Shown piece after piece: positions 1-5,177 of a stretch of 7,440 nt of DNA. The stretch's first letter is position 1. Each line of letters opens with the position of its first letter. The stretch spans positions 1 through 7,440 of the forward strand of contig CAMHPM010000069.1 in assembly GCA_946187025.1 (NCBI GenBank), in the 5' to 3' direction. A program made the translations under genes and the position numbers. This stretch comes from an uncultured Prevotellaceae bacterium (GTDB lineage: Bacteria > Bacteroidota > Bacteroidia > Bacteroidales > Bacteroidaceae). The notes beneath the pieces are model-generated. The model was given only the letters and a program-made list of their open reading frames with translations, ran no database searches and was not told the origin of the DNA.

Positions 1-296
1 AGCCGTTTCATGAGGCGAGAACCGCGTGGATACACTTGTGAAAGGTCGGTGACATCACGAAATGTGTTGGTGCAATTGCAGCGCCCGCCACCCGACACCT
101 CTACCTTGCGAAGCACTTTGTGACCCTGTTCGAATATTGTTATTTCCATGTCACGACACATTGCTCCGAGGTTGATGGCGCAAAAGAAACCGGCAGCACC
201 TCCACCTACGATTGCTGTCTTCCACCTCCTGTGAGTTGTTATCCCGATGCTTTCATCATCCCTTTTGCTTGTCTCATTTGCGGGTCTATATGCCAT
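1..296 (-). CDS. HI0933/BaiN-like NAD(P)/FAD-dependent oxidoreductase, N-terminal part (cut by window edge)
   Basis: Ninety-eight codons are visible, from an ATG at 294-296 (protein start MAYRPANETS) to the left edge. Residues 27-36 read TAIVGGGAAG, a dinucleotide-binding Rossmann glycine motif for FAD, followed by FFCAINLGA. An acidic residue closing the second strand sits in TIFEQGHKVLRKVEVSGGGR (about 53-72), and SGGGRCNCTN (68-77) is the hallmark of the HI0933/YhiN/BaiN flavoprotein family. Members are cytoplasmic flavoproteins of about 400 residues; most have no proven substrate, and BaiN has been linked to bile-acid dehydroxylation, which cannot be assumed here. Homologues usually begin just before the TAIVGGG strand, so about 24 extra residues are present; no ATG, GTG or TTG in frame lies closer. 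The start is supported by a promoter -7 element at 325-333, giving a leader of roughly 20 nt. It appears to be a separate transcription unit from the efflux genes. Confidence 0.85.
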   Translation of the reverse strand, partial: MAYRPANETSKRDDESIGITTHRRWKTAIVGGGAAGFFCAINLGAMCRDMEITIFEQGHKVLRKVEVSGGGRCNCTNTFRDVTDLSQVYPRGSRLMKR

Positions 297-324
297 ATAG
301 TTATCAGTTTTTGCATATTGATGC

Positions 325-333
325 GCAAATGTA
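325..333 (-). promoter_or_regulatory. Bacteroidetes-type primary sigma promoter, -7 element
   Basis: On the minus strand the bases read TACATTTGC, a full match to the Bacteroidetes -7 consensus TAnnTTTGC. It lies 29 bp before the ATG of the flavoprotein gene, so transcription would start about 20 nt before that codon. No convincing -33 TTTG is seen upstream. The assignment rests on the -7 match and its position. Confidence 0.55.
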
Positions 334-392
334 ATAAATAATTCTCACATCGTGTGTCTCTTTATTCCTGTTTTTGTCTTTTGTGTATGTAA

Positions 393-408
393 AGGGTGCA
401 AAAACCCT
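393..408 (-). terminator. Small stem-loop at the end of the adaptor gene, possible weak terminator
   Basis: The minus strand reads AGGGT, a 6-nt loop (TTTTGC), then ACCCT, forming a 5-bp stem that begins inside the TGA stop codon of the adaptor gene. Only a short TTTA follows, so it is a poor intrinsic terminator. It is listed because it sits between two leftward transcription units. Confidence 0.25.
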
Positions 409-1673
409 CACCATTCTATCACTTCTGCGTCGCCCATCTGCTCGTAGCCGCCTATGATGACACGGTCGCCGGCCGCGAGGCCTTCTACGACTTCATACCA
501 TCGTGGGTTTTGGCGGCCGAGGCGTATGGGGGTACGCAGTGCCCTATGCCGGCCAAGTGGGTCGAGGCGCATGATCCACAGGCCGCTGGTGGTTGCGTAG
601 AATGTGCCGCGTGGCACTACGATGGCACGTCCGGGTTTGCCAAGTTCGATTTGTAGGCGGAGGGTGGCACCGGGGCGTAGGTCATCTGGTGGAAGGTGGT
701 CGAACATGAGTTCGATATCGAACCCCTGGTTGGTCACTTGACGGCTGGTGTGGCTCACGTGTAGCTTGTGGGTGCGGCCGTGTAGCACGACTGTGGCGGG
801 TTGGCCGTCGGTAATGCGGTCGGCGTAGTATTCGTTCATGCGTGCGGTGACTTTGTAGCTGGTGAGTATCCCGAGGCTTGCGATGCATTGGTCGCTACCG
901 AGTTGCTGACCGATTGCTACGTTGAGTTCGCTGATTTGTCCGTCGGCTGGCGACACTACGGCCAGTGAGCTGAGGCGTTCGCGCTGCTGCTGATACTGGC
1001 GTTGGTCTATCTTCATCTGCTGCTCAATGAGGCCAAGGCTGATGACGTTGAGCACCGAGTCTTGCGACAGGCTCTCGAGTGTGAGGCGCACAGATTGCGT
1101 CTTGTAGTTGTATTCGTCGCGTGCCACCTCGAGTTGTGCCTTGCTCTTCATGCCCATGTGTGCCTCTTCCTGCTCGAGTGCAAAGCTTTTCTCGAGGCGG
1201 CTCAGCTCGTACTGTGCCTGCATTGCCTGCTGTCGCAGCGTGATGGCCCGCTGTTGCATCTCGATGATTTGTCGGCGATAGGTCATGGCCTTTTGCTCGT
1301 ATTGCATGTGTTCGTCCTCGAGCTGACGGATGAGCGACGGATTGCTGAGGGTGAGTATCGTGTCGCCCCTGCTTACCATATCGCCGCTGCGGCACATCAC
1401 GTCCTCCACGATTCCCCCCTCGGCGGTGTTGATGCGCAGGGTGGATATGGGTGTGACGGTACCGTCGATGTTTGTGTATTCCATGAATGTGGTATCCACG
1501 ACGACGGCTATCTGGTCGTCGTCGATATGCAGCCGCAGCGTGCGTGGCTTCAGGTTGACATAAATGGCGTACCCTATCAGTGCGGCAAGCAGGCAGGCGC
1601 CGAGCAGGTGGTAGCGGTAGCGTTTGTACCAGGGGCGTGGTGGTAGTTTGATGTCCATAGTATCATTTACCAT
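408..1673 (-). CDS. HlyD/MacA-like periplasmic adaptor (membrane fusion protein) of a tripartite efflux or export system
   Basis: 421 residues from the first ATG. A short basic cytoplasmic tail (KLPPRPWYKRYRYH) leads into one membrane segment at about 21-40. A split lipoyl/barrel-sandwich domain follows: first half about 81-112 (GGIVEDVMCRSGDMVSRGDTILTLSNP), second half about 238-262 (VVSPADGQISELNVAIGQQL). Between them, residues 114-236 form a long Gln/Glu/Arg-rich coiled-coil hairpin of the kind that docks on TolC. Beta-barrel and membrane-proximal domains occupy the rest. Such adaptors link an inner-membrane pump to the outer-membrane channel. The gene lies 69 bp downstream of the TolC homologue and probably shares its sigma-54 promoter. 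Start choice: the first ATG sits inside a GTAAATG tandem repeat, and Met6 (at 1658, MDIKLPPRP) is an equally good or better start. The pump is probably the ABC permease encoded at the right end of the window. Confidence 0.9.
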   Translation of the reverse strand: MVNDTMDIKLPPRPWYKRYRYHLLGACLLAALIGYAIYVNLKPRTLRLHIDDDQIAVVVDTTFMEYTNIDGTVTPISTLRINTAEGGIVEDVMCRSGDMVSRGDTILTLSNPSLIRQLEDEHMQYEQKAMTYRRQIIEMQQRAITLRQQAMQAQYELSRLEKSFALEQEEAHMGMKSKAQLEVARDEYNYKTQSVRLTLESLSQDSVLNVISLGLIEQQMKIDQRQYQQQRERLSSLAVVSPADGQISELNVAIGQQLGSDQCIASLGILTSYKVTARMNEYYADRITDGQPATVVLHGRTHKLHVSHTSRQVTNQGFDIELMFDHLPPDDLRPGATLRLQIELGKPGRAIVVPRGTFYATTSGLWIMRLDPLGRHRALRTPIRLGRQNPRWYEVVEGLAAGDRVIIGGYEQMGDAEVIEW

Positions 1674-1685
1674 TTACAGATTTAC
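1664..1685 (-). repeat. GTAAATG short tandem repeat over the adaptor start
   Basis: On the minus strand GTAAATC, one extra T, then GTAAATG twice. The first annotated ATG of the adaptor gene is part of one repeat unit, which weakens it as a start and favours Met6 at 1658. Confidence 0.5.
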
Positions 1686-1698
1686 TATTTAATTATTT

Positions 1699-1787
1699 GG
1701 AATGGAAAGGAATGGAAAAGAAGTTATCGCTTCGCTCAGGAGTTAAAAGGACGAATGTTGCCTCGGAGTAGGTATCGTCCCTTTAAC
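1699..1787 (+). repeat. Dispersed hairpin repeat, copy 1
   Basis: This stretch matches 5010-5097: the first 59 bases differ at two positions, the hairpin loop differs and has one indel, and the closing CCCTTTAAC is identical. It ends in a hairpin with arms GTTAAAAGGACGA (1742-1754) and TCGTCCCTTTAAC (1775-1787), 12 of 13 paired as DNA. In a leftward transcript the remaining position becomes a G-U pair, giving a 13-bp stem. The copy fills the spacer between the TolC and adaptor genes and supplies the TolC stop codon (TAA, 1743-1745). No protein-coding mobile element is attached. It may act as a processing or attenuation hairpin in the efflux transcript; that is inference. Confidence 0.85.
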
Positions 1788-3296
1788 CTCTCCCCCGCCT
1801 CCCCCAAGGGGAGGAGCCTTTTCCATCCGGATGGTATCCTCTCCCCTTCGGGGAGATAAGAGAGGGGTTTCCATCACCTCTCCTGCCATGCTTCTTATTG
1901 TGTAGTATAGCTCCCAATATGTTCGCATGGAGGCGATGAAGTTGCGTTGTGCTGCGTCTTTTTCGCTGATGCTGTTCATGAATTCGAGCAGTGTGGTGCG
2001 GCCTTGTATGTACATCCATCGGGCCACTTCGTAGCGACGTAGGGCAGTTTGGCGGGTGCGCCGTGCTACATCTACCCGTCGCGACTGGAGGTTGAACTGG
2101 TTCACCACCTTCAACACGTTCTGCCGGAAGTCGTGCATGCCTTGTTCGCCGGCGAGCTGGGTGAGTTGGAGGCGCGAACGTGCCACGCGCACCTGCCCCT
2201 TGCCTCGTCCCCAGTCGAGCAGCGGCAGGCTGAGCGACAGGCTTATGTATTGCTGATTGGATGGTCGCTGATAGGCGTCGTGTACTGTGGCTCCCGTCTG
2301 CGACAGTCCGAACTGCATGTATAGCTCGGCTTTGAGGCCGCGGCTGGCACGAGCACGAGCGAGGTCGTCTTCGCTTTCGAGTCGGGACAGGCGGTAGTAG
2401 TCGGGGTCGGGACTTTGCTCGAGTGCCTGAGCGAGTGCCTGCATGGGGTCGATTTGCAGGTTGGGCACGCTGCTGTCGGGCACCACCACTATGTCGGTCG
2501 CATTGTCGATTGCCAGATACGAGCGCAGGCTTTGCATCGCTTCGTCCACTTCGATGGCGGCATTCATGCAGTTGGTCTCCTCCGACAGGCGGTTCACTTC
2601 GATTTGCAGCATCTCGTTCTCGGTTATGGTCCCGATGTCGTAGCGGCGGCTGGCATATCGGTAGAGGGTGTCGCTCACTGCGTAGTTCTGCCGCGCGATG
2701 CTGAGCGATGTCTGTGCCCCGGCCAACGAGAAGAAGTAGCTGCATGTGCGCGAGGCGATGAGTTCCATCGTCTCGCGGTATGCCTTCTGTGCCCGTCGGT
2801 AGCGCAGGGGTTCGGTGCGGCGGTCCCATCTCAGGCTGTTATGGCCGAACAGGCTCTGGCTGTAGCCTATGGATATTGGCACGGAGCTGTAGGAATGTGT
2901 GTGTCGTTCAAACTCGTCTTGCCTGTAGAGGCTTGAACTGACAAACAGGTTGCCGCCCGTGAACCAGATGTTTTGGCTGAGCGACAGGTTGAGGTTGGTG
3001 CTGAGCTGGTTCTGTCTCACGAACGAGCTGGTGCCGTCGGGTTGCACTATGCTGTTGAGCTGGCGGTTGAGGTTGGGTGATGCCGACAACGATAGCGACG
3101 GCAGGTAGTTGGCCTTGTGACCCTGGTAGGCCCAGGTAGCTGCCTCGAGCTGATGGCGTGCCGACAGCGCATCGGTCGATTGCTCTTGTGCCAACCGTAT
3201 GGCCTGAGCCAGCGTGAGGCGCAGTGTGTCGGAGTCCTGTCCGCGTGCCACGACTGCAACTGTGAGCATTATCAGTGTAAGTATTCTTATCTTCAT
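1743..3296 (-). CDS. TolC-like outer-membrane efflux channel with a repeat-derived C-terminal tail
   Basis: 517 residues. Residues 1-19 form a signal peptide (MKIRI, hydrophobic core, VVARG), followed by the mature start QDSDTLRLTLAQAIRLAQEQS. Two outer membrane efflux repeats are visible: the first carries GYSQSLFGHNSLRWDRRTEPLRY (about 144-166), the second SLSLPLLDWGRGKGQVRVARS (about 354-374), both typical of Bacteroidales TolC proteins, with long helical stretches around them. The channel would trimerise in the outer membrane and dock with the adaptor encoded just downstream. The family-like part ends near residue 470 (WELYYTIRSM). The last 47 residues (1746-1886) are Pro/Gly/Arg-rich and come from intergenic hairpin repeats read in frame, so they are probably not an original part of the protein. 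The gene starts almost at the predicted sigma-54 transcription start (about 3298), implying a leader of only about 2 nt. Met10 (3269) is possible but would lose the basic end of the signal peptide. Confidence 0.92.
   Translation of the reverse strand: MKIRILTLIMLTVAVVARGQDSDTLRLTLAQAIRLAQEQSTDALSARHQLEAATWAYQGHKANYLPSLSLSASPNLNRQLNSIVQPDGTSSFVRQNQLSTNLNLSLSQNIWFTGGNLFVSSSLYRQDEFERHTHSYSSVPISIGYSQSLFGHNSLRWDRRTEPLRYRRAQKAYRETMELIASRTCSYFFSLAGAQTSLSIARQNYAVSDTLYRYASRRYDIGTITENEMLQIEVNRLSEETNCMNAAIEVDEAMQSLRSYLAIDNATDIVVVPDSSVPNLQIDPMQALAQALEQSPDPDYYRLSRLESEDDLARARASRGLKAELYMQFGLSQTGATVHDAYQRPSNQQYISLSLSLPLLDWGRGKGQVRVARSRLQLTQLAGEQGMHDFRQNVLKVVNQFNLQSRRVDVARRTRQTALRRYEVARWMYIQGRTTLLEFMNSISEKDAAQRNFIASMRTYWELYYTIRSMAGEVMETPLLSPRRGEDTIRMEKAPPLGGGGGEVKGTIPTPRQHSSF
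1798..1856. repeat. GC-rich hairpin cluster inside the TolC 3' end
   Basis: Three palindromes follow one another: CCTCCCC/GGGGAGG with a 3-nt loop (1798-1814), the perfect 12-mer CCATCCGGATGG (1823-1834), and TCTCCCC/GGGGAGA with a TTC loop (1840-1856). The middle palindrome recurs at 6396-6407, also next to a CTCCCC/GGGAG hairpin. Repeats of this style are scattered in Bacteroidetes spacers. Here they are translated as the TolC tail. Confidence 0.7.
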
Positions 3297-3308
3297 GTTT
3301 GTGCAATA

Positions 3309-3324
3309 TACAAAGAGTGTGCCA
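3309..3324 (-). promoter_or_regulatory. Sigma-54 promoter of the TolC-adaptor pair
   Basis: The minus strand reads TGGCAC-ACTCT-TTGTA with a further T in front. This matches the sigma-54 consensus TGGCAC-N5-TTGCW, with the -24 GG and -12 elements exactly 10 bp apart; the only departure is GT for GC at -12. The permease promoter at 6342-6357 shows the same departure. Predicted transcription start is near 3298, just before the TolC ATG at 3296. Activator-type palindromes lie 85 to 140 bp upstream. Confidence 0.75.
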
Positions 3325-3382
3325 ACAAGGTTATACTATTGATAGTGAACGCATAGAGTGCAGCGAGAGCACCGATGTCGAT

Positions 3383-3437
3383 GTGCGGATGCGCACTGCC
3401 AACGTGCGTTTTCGCACATCGGTGAGCAATCTCGCAC
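3383..3437. promoter_or_regulatory. Cluster of three palindromic activator sites upstream of the TolC sigma-54 promoter
   Basis: Three 14-bp sites fit GNGCR-N4-CGCAC: GTGCGGATGCGCAC (3383-3396) and GTGCGTTTTCGCAC (3404-3417), both perfect palindromes in the arms, and GAGCAATCTCGCAC (3424-3437), with a degenerate left arm. They are spaced 21 and 20 bp apart and lie about 85 to 140 bp upstream of the predicted TolC start, the usual enhancer distance for NtrC-type activators. They also lie 65 to 120 bp upstream of the regulator's own predicted start, so autoregulation is possible. Binding by the adjacent regulator is inferred from position and from the matching cluster at 6251-6285. Confidence 0.65.
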
Positions 3438-3488
3438 GTTTTAGTGAAAAAGTGCATGGATGGCAACATGTATTCTGATTTATATCCG

Positions 3489-3497
3489 TATCTTTGC
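3489..3497 (+). promoter_or_regulatory. Bacteroidetes-type primary sigma promoter, -7 element, for the response regulator
   Basis: TATCTTTGC fully matches TAnnTTTGC and faces the regulator gene. The start would fall near 3503, giving a leader of about 110 nt before the ATG at 3612. The -33 region (around 3469) has no clear TTTG. This would let the regulator be made without sigma-54. Confidence 0.55.
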
Positions 3498-3502
3498 AGT
3501 CA

Positions 3503-3565
3503 GAGAACTCAGATAGCTCGGAGAACTCAGAGCATTCCGAGCACTCGGGGTACTCCGAGCATCCG
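3503..3565 (+). repeat. Seven-unit 9-bp tandem repeat in the regulator leader
   Basis: Seven consecutive 9-mers follow a loose GAGNACTCN pattern: gagaactca, gatagctcg, gagaactca, gagcattcc, gagcactcg, gggtactcc, gagcatccg. The array begins at about the predicted transcription start and ends 46 bp before the regulator ATG. The reading frame is open through it only because 9 is a multiple of 3; the resulting tripeptide-like repeat (RTQ, IAR, RTQ, SIP, STR, GTP, SIR) does not resemble a regulator N-terminus. Confidence 0.7.
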
Positions 3566-3611
3566 CATGGCTCAATTATATATTATTGATTTTATATTAT
3601 ATATTTCATAT

Positions 3612-4973
3612 ATGGCTTCAAAAGGAAAGATACTTATCGTCGATGACAACGAAGACATCCTCTTTGCGCTCAACCTGCTGCTGAAACCGCTGGTTGACGA
3701 CCTGCGTGTGACCACACGGCCCGACCAGATACTGCGGTTCTACGACATGATACAGCCCGACGTGGTGTTGATGGATATGAACTTCCGTCGCGATGCCATC
3801 AGCGGCGAGGAGGGTTTCGAATGGCTCCGTCGAATCCTGCAGCACGACCCGCAGGCCGTGGTGGTGATGATGACTGCCTACAGCGATGCCGACAAGGCGG
3901 TGCGTGCGCTCAAGAGCGGTGCCACCGATTTTGTGACCAAACCCTTCGACAACAGCCACATGCTGGCCACGCTGTTTGCTGGCGTGAAGCTGGGACAGGA
4001 GCGCAAGCGCAACCGACAGCTGGAGCAGAAGGTGGAGGCTGTGACGGCTCCGTCGGGTAGCGATGCCGCGCCGGTCATGATTGGCGAAAGTCCTGTCATG
4101 AAGCGCGTGATGACGACCATCGCTCAGGTGGCACCCACCGATGCCAACATCCTCATCCTGGGCGAGAACGGCACGGGCAAAGACGTGGCAGCACGCATGA
4201 TTTGCCACATGTCGGCGAGGAAAGACCGTCCGTTTGTGAGCATCGACCTGGGCAGTGTGCCCGAACATCTGTTTGAGAGCGAACTCTTCGGTTACGAGAA
4301 AGGTGCGTTCACCGATGCCCACCGCGCCAAGGCGGGACGCATGGAGACGGCCAGCGGCGGCACGCTGTTTCTCGACGAGATAGGCAACCTACCACCGTCG
4401 TTGCAGGCCAAACTGCTGGCAGCACTCGAGCGACGCGAGATTTCGCGGCTGGGTGCAACCACACAGACACGAATCGACATCCGACTCATATCGGCAACCA
4501 ATGCCGACCTGCACCGACGTGTAGATGAAGGGACATTCCGTCAGGACCTGCTCTACCGTATCAATACCATCGAACTGACCATACCGCCACTGCGCGAGCG
4601 AGGCGACGACATCATGCTGCTGGCCGAACATTTCGCGCGCGTGTACGCACGTAAATATAATAAGGAGGTGGGAGGCATCGGCCGCGATGCACGTCAGAAA
4701 CTCCTCACCCACCAGTGGCCGGGCAATGTGCGCGAGTTGATGCACAGCGTGGAGCGGGCAGTACTCATGAGTCAGGGCCGCAGTCTATCGGCATCCGATT
4801 TCACCCTCGCGCCGCCACCCATGCGCCGCCACGAACCGGCTGCAACCCTCAACCTCGAGCGACTGGAGCAGGAAGCCATCGAACGGGCCATGCGCATCAC
4901 CGGCGGCAACATGAGTCAGGCGGCCGAGCTGCTGGGCATCACCCGGTACGCGCTCTATCGCAAACTGAAATGA
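3612..4973 (+). CDS. NtrC-family sigma-54-dependent response regulator
   Basis: 453 residues from ATG 3612 (MASKGKILIVDDNEDI). The receiver domain (about 5-125) has the acidic pair D11/D12, phospho-acceptor D55 (VVLMDMNF), T88 and K110 (VTKPF). The AAA+ domain (about 155-385) has Walker A GENGTGKD (184-191), ESELFGYEKGAFTDA with the sigma-54-contacting GAFTDA loop (231-236), Walker B GGTLFLDEIG (249-258, D255/E256), FRQDLLYRIN (309-318) and WPGNVREL (369-376). A Fis-type HTH ends the protein (GGNMSQAAELLGITRYALYRKLK, 431-453). On phosphorylation such proteins oligomerise, hydrolyse ATP and open sigma-54 promoters. All key residues are present, so it should be competent. The frame stays open upstream to 3444, but that segment is leader and tandem repeat, and receivers start this close to the first strand. 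Its probable kinase is encoded next; probable targets are the promoters at 3309-3324 and 6342-6357. Confidence 0.95.
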   Translation: MASKGKILIVDDNEDILFALNLLLKPLVDDLRVTTRPDQILRFYDMIQPDVVLMDMNFRRDAISGEEGFEWLRRILQHDPQAVVVMMTAYSDADKAVRALKSGATDFVTKPFDNSHMLATLFAGVKLGQERKRNRQLEQKVEAVTAPSGSDAAPVMIGESPVMKRVMTTIAQVAPTDANILILGENGTGKDVAARMICHMSARKDRPFVSIDLGSVPEHLFESELFGYEKGAFTDAHRAKAGRMETASGGTLFLDEIGNLPPSLQAKLLAALERREISRLGATTQTRIDIRLISATNADLHRRVDEGTFRQDLLYRINTIELTIPPLRERGDDIMLLAEHFARVYARKYNKEVGGIGRDARQKLLTHQWPGNVRELMHSVERAVLMSQGRSLSASDFTLAPPPMRRHEPAATLNLERLEQEAIERAMRITGGNMSQAAELLGITRYALYRKLK

Positions 4974-5009
4974 GTCAACTTTCGCAAGATCCAGTTGCTT
5001 CAGTTTTAA

Positions 5010-5097
5010 GGAATAGAAAGGATTGGAAAAGAAGTTATCGCTTCGCTCAGGAGTTAAAAGGACGAATGATACCGCCTGTAGGTATTGTCCCTTTAAC
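5010..5097 (+). repeat. Dispersed hairpin repeat, copy 2
   Basis: Same element and orientation as 1699-1787, including an identical 42-base core ending in GAATG. The terminal hairpin has arms GTTAAAAGGAC (5053-5063) and GTCCCTTTAAC (5087-5097). The inner part adds an ATACC/GGTAT pairing that copy 1 lacks, while copy 1 pairs as CGA/TCG, so the loop has diverged more than the arms. It lies 36 bp after the regulator stop codon, in the spacer before the kinase gene, and could reduce read-through between the two. Confidence 0.85.
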
Positions 5098-5130
5098 TTC
5101 CCTTTAACTTCCCTTTAACTTCCCTTTAAC
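5089..5130 (+). repeat. 11-bp tandem repeat extending the hairpin element
   Basis: The unit CCCTTTAACTT occurs three times perfectly, plus 9 bases of a fourth (5089-5099, 5100-5110, 5111-5121, 5122-5130). The first unit includes the right arm of the copy 2 hairpin, so the array looks like amplification of that arm. Copy 1 has only one unit. Confidence 0.85.
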
Positions 5131-5177
5131 TACAATTGGCATCCGCAACTTGTATGAAATAGAAAAACATATAATTT

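Noticed and set aside
1002..1646. 214-residue plus-strand open frame opposite the adaptor gene
   Set aside because: It is the antisense shadow of a GC-rich gene, with no recognisable domain and no promoter.
1783..2829. 348-residue minus-strand open frame overlapping TolC
   Set aside because: It is a different frame of the TolC gene with Arg/Pro/His-rich composition, no family motif, and it ends in the same repeats.
3462..3479. Third sigma-54 promoter before the regulator (TGGCAACATG...)
   Set aside because: The -24 part is partly right but there is no TTG at the required distance; a TAnnTTTGC element nearby explains the gene better.
3503..3565. CRISPR-like array
   Set aside because: Units are 9 bp, directly adjacent and degenerate; there are no spacers and no cas genes.
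3444..3611. 56-residue N-terminal extension of the response regulator
   Set aside because: It translates the promoter region and the 9-bp repeat array; the segment from 3612 alone starts like a normal receiver and the predicted transcription start (about 3503) is downstream of 3444.
1699..5130. Insertion sequence or composite transposon bounded by the two repeat copies
   Set aside because: The copies are direct, short and non-coding, no transposase is present, and the genes between them are an ordinary efflux and regulator set.
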